Below, one piece after another: positions 32,391 through 40,381 of a stretch of 43,736 bases of DNA. Positions within the stretch are counted from its first letter, which is position 1, and every line of letters begins with the position of its first letter. This stretch comes from Ramlibacter sp. GTDB taxonomy: Bacteria; Pseudomonadota; Gammaproteobacteria; Burkholderiales; Burkholderiaceae_C. The notes beneath the pieces were generated by a model. That model saw only the letters and a list, made by a program, of their open reading frames with translations, did no database searches and was not told the DNA's origin. The stretch covers positions 1 to 43,736 of the forward strand of contig JAJTCN010000018.1 in assembly GCA_021323335.1 (NCBI GenBank), in the 5' to 3' direction. The position numbers and the translations under genes were made by a program.

Positions 32391-33371
32391 ATGAGAAGTC
32401 GTTCCATCCCCACGCTGGTCGCGGCCCTCCTGCTGCTGGCGGCCCAGGCCGGACTGGCCTTCGACCTGCAGGGCCATCGCGGCGCGCGCGGGCTCTCGCC
32501 GGAGAACACCCTGCCGGCGTTCGCCCGCGCCCTCGATCTCGGCGTCTCCACGCTGGAGCTCGACGTGGCGGTCACCGCCGACGGCCAGGTGGTGGTCGCG
32601 CACGACCCCTACCTGAACCCGGCGTTCACGCGCGACGGCAACGGGCAGTGGCTGGAGGGCGCCCGCGGGCCGCTGATCCGCTCGCTGACGCTGGCGCAGC
32701 TGCGCGCCTACGACGTCGGCCGCATCCGCCCCGACGCGCCGTATGCCCGCACCTTCGCCGGCCAGCAGGCGGTGGACGGCACGCGCATCCCCACGCTGGC
32801 GGAAGTTTTCGAGCTGGTGCGCGAACGCAAGGCCGGCCACGTGCGCTTCAACATCGAAACCAAGCTGTTCCCGAACCGGCCGGACGACACCGTGGGCGTG
32901 GAGGCGATGGTGGAGGCCGTGCTGCGCGTGGTCCGCGACAGCGCGATGCGCGAGCGGGTCAGCATCCAGAGCTTCGACTGGCGCAGCCTGCAGCGGGTGC
33001 AACAGCTGGAGCCGAACATCCGCACCGTGTACCTGACGATCCAGACCGCCAACAACGACAACGTGCGCGACCCCGCCTGGACGGCCGGCATCCAGTTGGC
33101 CGAGCACGGCAGCGTCCCGCGGCTGGTGAAGGCCGCCGGCGGCGGGACCTGGTCGCCCAATGCCGGCGCGCTGACGCAGGCCCTCGTCGACGAAGCGCAC
33201 GCGCTGCGGCTCGCGGTGATCCCGTGGACCGTCAACGACCCGGCCGACATGGACCGGCTGGTGGGATGGAACGTCGACGGCCTGATCACCGACTACCCGG
33301 ACCGCCTGCGCGAGGTCCTCCAGCGCCGCGGCGTCGCCCTGCCCCCGCCCGCGCCCGCCGCCGCCCGCTGA
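32391..33371 (+). CDS. Exported glycerophosphodiester phosphodiesterase
   Basis: This 326-residue protein has a signal peptide (MRSRSIPTLVAALLLLAAQAGLAF) and a GDPD domain. Typical parts are GHRGARGLSPENTLPAFARALDLGVSTLELDVAVTADGQVVVAHDPYLNP, with H29/R30 and E38 of the active site and the D/E residues that bind divalent metal. It hydrolyses glycerophosphodiesters to glycerol-3-phosphate and an alcohol, in the periplasm. The gene is close to GlpQ but no glycerol-phosphate transporter is beside it. Its stop lies one base before the next gene's GTG, so they are cotranscribed. Confidence 0.93.
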   Translation: MRSRSIPTLVAALLLLAAQAGLAFDLQGHRGARGLSPENTLPAFARALDLGVSTLELDVAVTADGQVVVAHDPYLNPAFTRDGNGQWLEGARGPLIRSLTLAQLRAYDVGRIRPDAPYARTFAGQQAVDGTRIPTLAEVFELVRERKAGHVRFNIETKLFPNRPDDTVGVEAMVEAVLRVVRDSAMRERVSIQSFDWRSLQRVQQLEPNIRTVYLTIQTANNDNVRDPAWTAGIQLAEHGSVPRLVKAAGGGTWSPNAGALTQALVDEAHALRLAVIPWTVNDPADMDRLVGWNVDGLITDYPDRLREVLQRRGVALPPPAPAAAR

Positions 33372-33372
33372 C

Positions 33373-34017
33373 GTGGCGGGGCACGACCACCACGGCCACG
33401 ACCATGGCCACCACCACCACGAACTGCCGGACGGACCGGTGCCGCCGGGCTATCGCCGCATCCTCTGGATCGCGCTCGCCGTCAACGCCCTGATGTTCCT
33501 GCTGGAGGTGGGCGGCGGCGTCTCCTCCGGCTCCGTGTCGCTGCTGGCGGACGCGATCGACTTCTTCGGCGACGCGGTGAACTACGGCCTGTCGCTGGCC
33601 GTGCTGGCGATGGGCCTCGCGGCCCGCGCGCGCGCGGCCCTGTTCAAGGCGGCCACCATGATCCTGTTCGGCGTGGCGGTGCTCGCCCGCGCTGGCTGGG
33701 CCGCGTGGAACGGCGAGCCGCCGCAGGCGCTGACGATGGGCGTGATCGGCACGCTCGCGCTGCTGGCGAACGTCGGCGTGGCCGTGCTGCTCTATGCGTA
33801 CCGGGAAGGCGATGCCAACATGCGCAGCGTGTGGCTGTGCACCCGCAACGATGCCATCGGCAACGTGGCGGTGCTGGTGGCTGCGGTGGGGGTGTTCGGC
33901 AGCGGGACCCGCTGGCCCGACCTGCTGGTCGCGGCGGCGATGGCGGCCCTGGCGCTCACCGCCGGACTGAGCGTCATGCGGCAGGCCCGGCGGGAGCTCG
34001 AGAAGACGGGCGCCTGA
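33373..34017 (+). CDS. Cation diffusion facilitator-like transporter with His-rich N-terminus
   Basis: This 214-residue membrane protein starts GTG and opens MAGHDHHGHDHGHHHHELPDG, a metal-sensing or metal-buffering histidine tail. Helices contain ALAVNALMFLLEVGGGVSSGSVSLLADAIDFFGDAVNYGLSL, matching the CDF signature with D residues in helices 2 (LLADAIDFFGD) and 5 (CTRNDAIGNVAVL). The usual C-terminal cytoplasmic domain is missing, so it is a short CDF variant, probably for Zn, Co or Ni efflux. The start is fixed by the upstream gene end one base before it. It ends in the first unit of a 27-base tandem repeat. Confidence 0.9.
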   Translation: MAGHDHHGHDHGHHHHELPDGPVPPGYRRILWIALAVNALMFLLEVGGGVSSGSVSLLADAIDFFGDAVNYGLSLAVLAMGLAARARAALFKAATMILFGVAVLARAGWAAWNGEPPQALTMGVIGTLALLANVGVAVLLYAYREGDANMRSVWLCTRNDAIGNVAVLVAAVGVFGSGTRWPDLLVAAAMAALALTAGLSVMRQARRELEKTGA

Positions 34018-34080
34018 GCGCCCCACAAAGGAAAGGGCGCCTGAGCGCCCGGTCAAGGAAAGGGGGCGACTGCGCGCCCC
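34008..34080. repeat. 27-base tandem palindromic repeat at the 3' end of the cation transporter gene
   Basis: Two consecutive 27-base units (34008-34034 and 34035-34061) each begin GGGCGCCTGAGCGCC and end AAGGAAA; a third shorter variant (34062-34080) carries GGGGGCGACTGCGCGCCCC. Each unit contains an imperfect GGGCGC/GCGCCC hairpin. The first TGAGC includes the transporter stop codon (34015-34017). The region separates two convergent genes and probably acts as a terminator on both strands. Confidence 0.75.
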
Positions 34081-34085
34081 GGGGA

Positions 34086-34373
34086 TCAGCGCAGGATCTT
34101 TGCGATGATGAAGCCCGCGGCGAAAGCGGCGCCGAGCGCTGCCAGCGGGTTCGCGCGCACCTGGTCGCGCGCCATGTTGCCGTACTCTTCCTGCAGGCCC
34201 ATGATGCGCTCGCTGCCGCTGCCGAACTTCTGCTCGAGCGAGTCGACGGCCTCGTGCAGGCTCTGCGCCATGCGGCGGACGCGGTTGGCGTCGCCGTTCA
34301 GGCTGCCATTGGCGGCGCTGGACGCCTCGGTGCTGGTGGGGAAGGGGTTCTGGGTGGTCGTGTCGGCGTTCAT
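34086..34373 (-). CDS. DUF883 (ElaB/YqjD-like) membrane-anchored protein
   Basis: This 95-residue protein has a polar, helical N-terminal part (SEAS...LHEAVDSLEQKF) and a C-terminal glycine-rich anchor helix (RANPLAALGAAFAAGFIIAKIL), the DUF883 layout. The E. coli relatives YqjD, ElaB and YgaM bind ribosomes at the membrane in stationary phase. The ATG at 34373 is preceded by GAGAGAGGAAAA. The upstream region carries an 18-base motif that also occurs upstream of the lytic-transglycosylase gene, suggesting joint stress control. Confidence 0.88.
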   Translation of the reverse strand: MNADTTTQNPFPTSTEASSAANGSLNGDANRVRRMAQSLHEAVDSLEQKFGSGSERIMGLQEEYGNMARDQVRANPLAALGAAFAAGFIIAKILR

Positions 34374-34463
34374 GTGTTTTCCTCTCTCGGCGGGTCGTTG
34401 GGAAACGAATGCCGGCGCGTGCCGGCGGAAGGGTCCACTGTAGGAAGCCCAACGATAGCTTAC

Positions 34464-34495
34464 TGTCGGAGAATGCTCTGGACCGCATGTAGGAC
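34464..34495 (-). promoter_or_regulatory. Shared 18-base motif upstream of the DUF883 gene, with GTCCTACA box
   Basis: On the minus strand GTCCTACA (34495-34488), six bases, then CCAGAGCATTCTCCGACA (34481-34464) lie about 90 bases upstream of the DUF883 start. The same 18-mer (16/18 identical) and an inverted GTCCTACA box occur upstream of the gene at 38688-39521. No other copy was noticed in the window. Confidence 0.55.
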
Positions 34496-34546
34496 TTGTC
34501 CTGCCGGTTTGCGGTCGAGCTGGCCGGACGCAGTGGACAATAGGGC

Positions 34547-35524
34547 ATGGCAAGCTCCATCACCGACGTAGCCGGCATCGAGGTCGGACATTTCACGGAC
34601 ACCCGCCGTCCCACCGGCTGCACGGTGGTGCTCGCGCGTGGCAGCGCGGTCGGCGGCGTGGACGTGCGCGGCGCCGCGCCCGGCACGCGCGAGACCGACC
34701 TGCTCCACCCTTCCAACGTGGTCGAACGGGTGCACGGCATCCTGCTGGCCGGCGGCAGCGCCTGGGGCCTGGATGCGGCGAGTGGCGTGATGCGCTGGCT
34801 GGACGAGCAAGGCGTGGGCATGACGGTCGGCCCCGCCCGGCTGCCGATCGTGCCCGGCGCGGTGCTGTTCGACCTGCCGCTGGGAGACGCGTCGATCCGC
34901 CCCGACGCCGCGGCCGGCTACGCCGCGTGCCAGGCCGCGTCGCGGCAGGCGCCGGCCGAAGGCAACGTCGGCGCCGGCGCCGGCGCGGTGGTCGGCAAGA
35001 TCTTCGGTTTCGACCGGGCGATGAAGGGCGGCATCGGCACGGCGTCGGTCACGGTCGCCGGCGTCACGGTGGGCGCGATCATCGCCTGCAATGCGCTCGG
35101 GGACGTCATCGACCCGGACACCGGCGCCGTGCTGGCCGGCGCGCGCACGCCCGACGGCCGCAAGTTGCTGGACACGCGGCGCGCCCTGCTGCGCGGCGAC
35201 GAGGCCAAGCCCATGCTGGCCGGCAGCAACACCACCATCGGCGTGATCGCCACCGATGCGGTGCTGGGCAAGATGCAGGTCGGACGCCTGGCGACCGTGG
35301 GCCACGACGGCCTGGCGCGCACCATCAACCCGGTGCACACCCTGTCGGATGGCGACACGCTGTTCGCGCTGGCCACCGGCGAGAGCGGGCGCACGCTGGG
35401 CATGATGACGCTGGTGGCCATGGCGGCCGAAGCGACGGCGCTGGCCGTCGTGCGGGCGATCCGCACGGCACGGGCCGTCCGCGTCGGCGCCATCCATCTT
35501 CCTGCTGCTGGCGACCTCGCCTGA
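34547..35524 (+). CDS. P1 family peptidase (DmpA/L-aminopeptidase-like)
   Basis: This 325-residue enzyme belongs to the self-cleaving Ntn-fold P1 family (DmpA, beta-aminopeptidases, L-aminopeptidase/D-esterase). Key blocks are GIEVGHFTDTRRPTGCTVVLA, ILLAGGSAWGLDAASGVMRWL, EGNVGAGAGAVVGK and GSNTTIGVIATDA, with the likely cleavage and nucleophile at residues 226-230 (GSNTT). It is made as a precursor that cuts itself into two chains. The ATG at 34547 fits the conserved N-terminal GIEVGHFTD region. It is convergent with the TRAP large permease, six bases apart. Confidence 0.92.
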   Translation: MASSITDVAGIEVGHFTDTRRPTGCTVVLARGSAVGGVDVRGAAPGTRETDLLHPSNVVERVHGILLAGGSAWGLDAASGVMRWLDEQGVGMTVGPARLPIVPGAVLFDLPLGDASIRPDAAAGYAACQAASRQAPAEGNVGAGAGAVVGKIFGFDRAMKGGIGTASVTVAGVTVGAIIACNALGDVIDPDTGAVLAGARTPDGRKLLDTRRALLRGDEAKPMLAGSNTTIGVIATDAVLGKMQVGRLATVGHDGLARTINPVHTLSDGDTLFALATGESGRTLGMMTLVAMAAEATALAVVRAIRTARAVRVGAIHLPAAGDLA

Positions 35525-35530
35525 CGCGGG

Positions 35531-36856
35531 CTACCAGCCGATCACCTTGGGCAGCCAGGTGGCGATGGCAGGGAACTGGAACACCAGCAGCAGCCCCAGC
35601 GCCTGCAGCGCGATGAAGGGGAGCACCCCCAGGTAGATGTGCTTCGTCGTGATCTGCGGCGGCGCCACGCCCCGCAGGAAAAACAGCGCCCAGCCGAACG
35701 GCGGCGTGAGGAACGAGGTCTGCAGGTTCACCGTGATCAGCATGGCCAGCCACACCATGTCGACGTTGGCGGCCACGAAGATCGGCAGGAACAGCGGCAC
35801 CGCGATGTAGCTGATCTCGATCCACTCGATGAAGAAGCCCAGCACGAAGATCAGCGCCATCAGGAACCAGATCGCGGTGTTGATGCCGCCCGGCAGGAAG
35901 GCGAACAGGTCCTCGATCAGCTTCTCGCCCTGCAGGCCGCGGAAGGCCAGGCTGAACACCTGCGAGCAGATCAGGATGAACAGCACCATCGCCGACGTGC
36001 GCGTGGTGCTGCGCATCACCTCGCGCAGCACGCCCAGGTTCAGCCGGCCGGCGAGGCCCACCACGAGGATGGAACCCAGCGCGCCCATGGAGGCGGCCTC
36101 GGTGGGCGCGGCGATGCCGGCAATGATGGAGCCGAGCACCGACAGCACCAGCGCCAGCGGCGGCAGCGCCACCTTCAGCACGCGCAGCCAGAGCTCGCGG
36201 CGCGGCAGGGCGTCGCGCTCGGCCCGCGGGACCGGGGGCATGGCATCGGGCCGGATCATCCCGTAGACGACGATCCACGCCATGTACAGGCCGGCCAGCA
36301 GCAGGCCCGGCAGCACGGCGGCGGCGAACAGCGTGCCCACCGACAGCTGCATGATGTCGGAGAGCAGGATCAGCACCAGGCTGGGCGGGATGATCTGCCC
36401 CAGCGTGCCGGAGGCGCAGATCGCTCCGCAGGAGATCGCCGGGTCGTAGCCCCGGCGCAGCAGGGTGGGCAACGTCAACAGGCCGAGCGTGATCACCGTG
36501 GCGCCGACGATGCCGGTGGTGGCACCCATCAGCACGCCGACGCCGATGATGCCCAGCGCCATGCCGCCGCGCAGCCCGCCCGCCAGGTGGCCGATGACGT
36601 CCAGCAGGTCCTCGGCCAGCCTCGATTTCTCCAGCATCACGCCCATGAAGACGAACAGCGGAATGGCGAGCCACTGGTAGTTGGCGACCACGCCGTAGAT
36701 GCGCGCGGGCAGCAGGTTGAACAGCGACTCGCCGAAGCCGAGGAAGCCGAACAGGAAGCCGCTGGCCGCCAGCGTGATCCCGACGGGCACGCCCAGCATG
36801 AGGAAGGCGAAGAAGCCCACCAGCAAGCCGATGGCCAGCCACTCTTGCGGGCTCAT
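35531..36856 (-). CDS. TRAP transporter large permease (DctM)
   Basis: This 441-residue protein is the large membrane subunit of a TRAP transporter, which imports organic acids using the sodium or proton gradient. It has about 12 helices, with blocks LGVPVGITLAASGF, YDPAISCGAICASGTLGQIIPPSLVLILLSD, and NLQTSFLTPPFGWALFFLRGVAP near the C-terminus. Its start overlaps the DctQ stop by four bases (ATGA at 36853). It ends the dctP-dctQ-dctM order on the minus strand, and the P1 peptidase converges on it. Confidence 0.94.
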   Translation of the reverse strand: MSPQEWLAIGLLVGFFAFLMLGVPVGITLAASGFLFGFLGFGESLFNLLPARIYGVVANYQWLAIPLFVFMGVMLEKSRLAEDLLDVIGHLAGGLRGGMALGIIGVGVLMGATTGIVGATVITLGLLTLPTLLRRGYDPAISCGAICASGTLGQIIPPSLVLILLSDIMQLSVGTLFAAAVLPGLLLAGLYMAWIVVYGMIRPDAMPPVPRAERDALPRRELWLRVLKVALPPLALVLSVLGSIIAGIAAPTEAASMGALGSILVVGLAGRLNLGVLREVMRSTTRTSAMVLFILICSQVFSLAFRGLQGEKLIEDLFAFLPGGINTAIWFLMALIFVLGFFIEWIEISYIAVPLFLPIFVAANVDMVWLAMLITVNLQTSFLTPPFGWALFFLRGVAPPQITTKHIYLGVLPFIALQALGLLLVFQFPAIATWLPKVIGW

Positions 36857-37401
36857 CGCCGGACCCCGCGCAGGCGCAGCGCCGCGGCCACGCCCTGGGC
36901 CGCGGCCTGCAGGCCGAACACCGCGAAACCGACGGGGATGAGCGCCTTGAGCACCCAGCGGTGCGTCAGGCCCCCGGGGTCCGAGGAGATCTCGTTGATC
37001 GCATAGGCCTGCTGCACGAACTGGATCGAATAGCGGATCACCAGCCCGGCCAGCGCCACGGCGAACAGCGCGGACAACAGGTCGACGGCGGCCTGCGCGC
37101 GCGGGCCGAAGCGTGCATAGAACACGTCGACGCGGACGTGGTCGCCTTTCTGCAGCGCGTAGGTCATGCCGAACAGCACCAGCGGCGCGAGCAGGTGCCA
37201 CTCCAGTTCCTGTGCCCAGACCGAGCCGATGCTGAACGCATAGCGCAGCAGCACGTCCACTGCCATCAGGGCCACGATGGCGACCGACAGCCACGACGCC
37301 GCGCGGCCGATGCCGTCCACCACAGCGTCCACCGCGGCCGTGAACCGCACGGCCGCGCCCTCCCCCGCGGGTGCGGGCCCGCGCTCCCCGGAAGCGGTCA
37401 T
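36853..37401 (-). CDS. TRAP transporter small permease (DctQ)
   Basis: This 182-residue protein is the four-helix small subunit of a TRAP system. Conserved parts are IVALMAVDVLLRYAFSIGSVWAQELEWHLLAPLVLFGMTYALQKGDHVRVDVFYARFGPRAQAAVDLLSALF. The WAQELEWHLLAPLVLFGM block is typical of the larger DctQ variants that pair with TakP-like binding proteins. It lies four bases after the DctP stop and overlaps DctM by four bases. It has an extra N-terminal leader of about 25 residues (MTASGERGPAPAGEGAAVRF) before the first helix. Confidence 0.92.
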   Translation of the reverse strand: MTASGERGPAPAGEGAAVRFTAAVDAVVDGIGRAASWLSVAIVALMAVDVLLRYAFSIGSVWAQELEWHLLAPLVLFGMTYALQKGDHVRVDVFYARFGPRAQAAVDLLSALFAVALAGLVIRYSIQFVQQAYAINEISSDPGGLTHRWVLKALIPVGFAVFGLQAAAQGVAAALRLRGVRR

Positions 37402-37405
37402 CGCG

Positions 37406-38497
37406 TCAGGCCGCCAGGATCTTGTCGTGGTAAGGCCCCTCGCTGTAGCCGGACCACGCGTCGAACTTCTTCTTGTACGCCATGTACGAGTCGTGCACCT
37501 TCCGCGTCAGCGGGTCCTTCGCCGCGGCTTCCGCCAGCACCTGGTTGGTGGTCTCCCGCAGCTTCTTCAGCACTTCCTCGGGCAACGGTCGGGCGATCAC
37601 GCCCTGGTTCTTCATCAGGTCTTCCATCGCCTCGGCGTTGGTGCGCTGGCACCAGGCTTCGCTGATCACGTTGCAGGCGGCCGACGCGTTCTCGACGATC
37701 GCCTGCAGGTCCTTGGGCAGCTTGTCCCAGGCCGCCTTGTTGATCAGGAGTTCGGAGACGGTGGCCGTCTCGTGCCAGCCCGTCGTGTAGTAAAACTTGG
37801 CCGCCTTGTGCAGGCCCAGCTTGCGGTCCTGGAACGGGCCGACGAATTCGGCCGCATCGATGACGCCGCGCTCGAGCGCGGGGAAGATTTCGCCGCCCGG
37901 CAGCAGCTTCACGTCGACGCCGAGCGACGCATACACGCGGCCGGCGAGTCCCGGGATCCGCATCTTCAGGCCCTTGAAGTCAGCGCTGGAGCGGATCTCC
38001 TTCTTGAACCAGCCCGTCATCTGCACGCCGGTGTTGCCACAGGGCATGGCGACGAGCCCGAAGGGTGCATAGACCTCGTTCCACAACTGCTGGCCGCCGC
38101 CGTCGTACAGCCAGCCGTTGATGCCCTGGAAGTTCAGGCCGAAGGGCACGGCGCAGAAGTACTGGGCGGCGAAGGTCTTGCCGGTCCAGAAGTAGCTGTT
38201 GGCATGGTTCATCTCCACCGTGCCCGCGCGCACGGCATCGAATCCCTCGAGCGCAGGAATCAGCTCGCCGGCGCCGAACACCTGGATCTTCAGCCGGCCG
38301 CCGGACATCGCTTCGATGCGCCTGGCCAGGTCGGTCGCGCTGCCGGGCCCCTCCATGTAGAACGGCGAGCCCTTGCCGTAGGCGCTGGTCATCTTCCAGC
38401 TGAACGTCTGCTGCGCGTGCGCCACCGCGGGCAAGCCGAGCCCCGCTGCGGCGGCGACGGCGCCGCCAGTCAGCAACCTGCGTCTCTTCTGCATCAT
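37406..38497 (-). CDS. TRAP transporter substrate-binding protein (TakP-like DctP family), Tat-type signal
   Basis: This 363-residue periplasmic binding protein starts MMQKRRRLLTGGAVAAAAGLGLPAVAHAQ, a twin-arginine-type signal. The mature part contains WKMTSAYGKGSPFYMEGPGSATDLA, FGAGELIPALEGFDAVRAGTVEMNHANSYFW, MRIPGLAGRVYASLGVDVKLLPGGEIFPALERGVIDAAEFVGPFQDRKLGLHKAAKFYYTTGWHE. These match the TakP subfamily, which binds 2-oxo or hydroxy carboxylates. The ligand is not certain. The operon is dctP-dctQ-dctM. A nearby GntR/FCD regulator at 39723 might control it, but the lytic-transglycosylase gene lies between. Confidence 0.92.
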   Translation of the reverse strand: MMQKRRRLLTGGAVAAAAGLGLPAVAHAQQTFSWKMTSAYGKGSPFYMEGPGSATDLARRIEAMSGGRLKIQVFGAGELIPALEGFDAVRAGTVEMNHANSYFWTGKTFAAQYFCAVPFGLNFQGINGWLYDGGGQQLWNEVYAPFGLVAMPCGNTGVQMTGWFKKEIRSSADFKGLKMRIPGLAGRVYASLGVDVKLLPGGEIFPALERGVIDAAEFVGPFQDRKLGLHKAAKFYYTTGWHETATVSELLINKAAWDKLPKDLQAIVENASAACNVISEAWCQRTNAEAMEDLMKNQGVIARPLPEEVLKKLRETTNQVLAEAAAKDPLTRKVHDSYMAYKKKFDAWSGYSEGPYHDKILAA

Positions 38498-38636
38498 GCC
38501 AAGTCCTCGTTGCCGGCGGCAGCACCCGCCCCGTGGCCCCCGCGATTCGCGGGGAGCGAACCGTTGGCATGCAACCACCGTGCCCAGTCCCAGGCACCGC
38601 GGCGGTGCGGCTGAGCCACCGCACGCACCCAAAAGG

Positions 38637-38667
38637 AAAGCCGGCGGGCTGCGCGCCGGCCGGCTTT
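38637..38667 (-). terminator. Rho-independent terminator after the lytic-transglycosylase-like gene
   Basis: A 9-base stem AAAGCCGGC/GCCGGCTTT with a 13-base loop lies 20 bases beyond the stop at 38688, with TTTCCTTTT following on the minus strand. It separates this gene from the TRAP operon, which starts at 38497, so the two are probably transcribed independently. Confidence 0.8.
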
Positions 38668-38687
38668 GGTGCGGGGGAGGGGAAAAC

Positions 38688-39521
38688 CTAGCCGCCGTTG
38701 CCCTGGAACGAGGCGGTCATCAAGGCCGGCTGGTTCATGCGCGACTTCAGCTGGGCCAGTTGCGACTCCAGCTCGGCGGCTTCGCGGGCGCCGACGCGCG
38801 CGTTGGCGATGTGGCGCTGGGTCTCGATCGGCAGCTTGGCGGTGTTCAGGCCGTTCCAGGTGCTGCGGCCCTTGCTGGACAGGTTGTAGTAGATGGAAAC
38901 GCCCTCGCGCAACTTCGTCGCGTGCTCTTCGGGCGTGAGCTTCAGGTTGGCGATGCGCCTGGAACTCCACCGGGCCGCGTCCTTCAGGTGCAAGGCGGCA
39001 GCGTGCACGGCCTGCACCGGGTCCAGCGGGTCCGTCAGGCCGACGGCGCGGGCGGTGGCCGGCTCGAACTGGGCGATGCCCAGGTTCGGCGTGCCGTCCT
39101 TGCTGGCGCCCATGCGGGGGATCCACGAAGTCTCGGCATTGATGATCCCGTAGACGTCCGCATAGCTCAGGCCCACCTTGTCGAGGCCGGCGCGATGCGC
39201 CGCGGACTGCACGAGCAGCAGCCGCGACTGCGCGTCGGGCGTGTGCAACACGTCGCCCGCGAAGCGCACCGGCAACCAGCGCAGCTTGGTGCGCAGCTGG
39301 TCGTAGTACGCATCGACCTTGGCATTGAACGTCGCGGGCGGGGCCGGCTGCGTCGGCGCGGCTTCGGCCACGATCCTGCCGCCGTGCACCCGCTGGGCCA
39401 GCGTATCGGACACCGATGCGGAAGAGCCTCCGATCGATCCACTCAGCCCCGCGCCGAGCAGCAAGCCCAGCATCACGACGTTGTGCATGGAAGTCACCTG
39501 CGAGGCAATGCGCTCTGTCAT
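38688..39521 (-). CDS. Lytic-transglycosylase-like (SLT-domain) exported protein
   Basis: This 277-residue protein has a signal-like N-terminus (MHNVVMLGLLLGAGLSGSIGG inside residues 12-32) and an SLT-like domain around 105-200. The catalytic Glu would be E130 in GIINAETSWIPRMGAS, and NLGIAQFEPATARAV matches the GxxQ segment of goose-type lysozymes and lytic transglycosylases. Such enzymes cut peptidoglycan to the 1,6-anhydro product. The rest, rich in Ala and Gln, is not recognisable. The ATG at 39521 has an AGGAGA Shine-Dalgarno. The upstream region shares an 18-base motif with the DUF883 gene. Confidence 0.82.
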   Translation of the reverse strand: MTERIASQVTSMHNVVMLGLLLGAGLSGSIGGSSASVSDTLAQRVHGGRIVAEAAPTQPAPPATFNAKVDAYYDQLRTKLRWLPVRFAGDVLHTPDAQSRLLLVQSAAHRAGLDKVGLSYADVYGIINAETSWIPRMGASKDGTPNLGIAQFEPATARAVGLTDPLDPVQAVHAAALHLKDAARWSSRRIANLKLTPEEHATKLREGVSIYYNLSSKGRSTWNGLNTAKLPIETQRHIANARVGAREAAELESQLAQLKSRMNQPALMTASFQGNGG

Positions 39522-39569
39522 CCGGTCTCCTGCTCTGCGAAATGGCGAAGAAGACCAATGGAGGGGGCG

Positions 39570-39610
39570 TGTCGGAGAAAGTTCTGGCTGTTACAGCGTC
39601 CTGTCCTACA
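39570..39610 (-). promoter_or_regulatory. Shared 18-base motif upstream of the lytic-transglycosylase-like gene
   Basis: Minus strand CCAGAACTTTCTCCGACA (39587-39570) is 16/18 identical to the motif at 34464-34481; TGTAGGAC (39610-39603) lies 15 bases further upstream in inverted orientation relative to the other site. The motif ends 48 bases before the start codon at 39521. GAACTT resembles an ECF sigma -35 element, but no matching -10 is obvious. Confidence 0.55.
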
Positions 39611-39686
39611 TCGCTTGCCGGCGTGAAAAACTCTTGCGCTCCGGCGGCAGCCGGGAGCCGGCGCGTGAATTTTCCCGCTGCGCGGA

Positions 39687-39715
39687 TTGCGGAACGGATT
39701 GTATACATGTATAAC
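39687..39715 (+). promoter_or_regulatory. Candidate promoter of the GntR gene (leaderless transcript possible)
   Basis: A weak -35 TTGCGG (39687-39692) and a good -10 TATAAC (39710-39715) are separated by 17 bases. Transcription would start near 39722, right at the proposed GTG start at 39723, so the message may have no 5' leader. The -10 overlaps the palindromic operator. Confidence 0.45.
39702..39713. promoter_or_regulatory. Palindromic GntR/FCD operator
   Basis: TATACATGTATA is a perfect 12-base palindrome directly in front of the GntR gene, and its left half in TTGTATACA fits the TNGTNNACNA pattern of FCD/FadR-type operators. Because it overlaps the -10 region, it would allow autorepression. 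Confidence 0.6.
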
Positions 39716-39722
39716 TCAGCCG

Positions 39723-40370
39723 GTGCCAACCCCTTCCATTGCGACCACGACCTCCTCCGCGGTGACGGCGCTGCTGAGGCAGGCGCTCGATGCCGGCCGC
39801 TGGGCGTCCGGCCACCCGCTGAGGCAGGAGGAGATCGCGGCCGAGCTGGGCGTCAGCCGCGTGCCCGTGCGCGAGGCCCTGTTCCAGCTGCAGGCCGAAG
39901 GCCTGCTGCGCATGGTCCCCAACAAGGGGATGTATGTCCGGCACGAAAGCGCGGCCGACCTGCGCGAGCTGTTCAGGCTGCGCCGGCTGATCGAGACGGA
40001 CATGCTGGAGGAGGCGGTGCCGCTGCACACCGCGGCCACGATCAACCGCGTCGAAACCGTCCAGGCGGCGCTGGACAAGGCGCACGCGGTCGCCGACTGG
40101 ATCGCCGGCGATCGCGAGTTCCATGAATGCCTCTACGCTCCCGCGCAGCGCACCGAGTCGATGACCATCGTGCGGCGCCTGCGCTGGCGGGTCGACCGCT
40201 TCTACTTCGCGCGGATGAAGCCGGGCAGCCGCGCCCAGGGCTGGCATGAGGAGCATCACGCCCTGATCCGGGCCGTGCGCCGGCGCGACGCCAAGGCGGC
40301 CGCGCGCGTGCTGCAGGCGCACCTGGCGGAGACCGAGCGCAGCGCGCTGGCCGCGCTGCCGAAGACCTGA
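39723..40370 (+). CDS. GntR-family transcriptional regulator (FCD domain)
   Basis: This 215-residue regulator has a winged-helix domain (LRQEEIAAELGVSRVPVREALFQLQAEGLLRMVPNKGMYV) and an FCD ligand-binding domain (ELFRLRRLIETDMLEEAV... FHECLYAPAQ... WHEEHHALIRAVRRRDAKAAARVLQAHLAETE). FCD proteins sense small organic acids. The start is taken as the GTG at 39723 because a TTG further upstream (39687) would place the operator inside the gene. It leads a run with osmC (11 bases) and the GIY-YIG-like gene. Its targets could be those genes, itself or the TRAP operon; none is proven. Confidence 0.9.
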   Translation: MPTPSIATTTSSAVTALLRQALDAGRWASGHPLRQEEIAAELGVSRVPVREALFQLQAEGLLRMVPNKGMYVRHESAADLRELFRLRRLIETDMLEEAVPLHTAATINRVETVQAALDKAHAVADWIAGDREFHECLYAPAQRTESMTIVRRLRWRVDRFYFARMKPGSRAQGWHEEHHALIRAVRRRDAKAAARVLQAHLAETERSALAALPKT

Positions 40371-40381
40371 GGGGAAAGGCC

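Noticed and set aside
34547..38497. P1 peptidase and TRAP genes as one catabolic operon
   Set aside because: They are convergent, so they cannot share a transcript.
39687..39722. TTG at 39687 as the GntR start codon
   Set aside because: It would put the palindromic operator and -10 inside the gene, and the extra 12 residues have no similarity to the family N-terminus.
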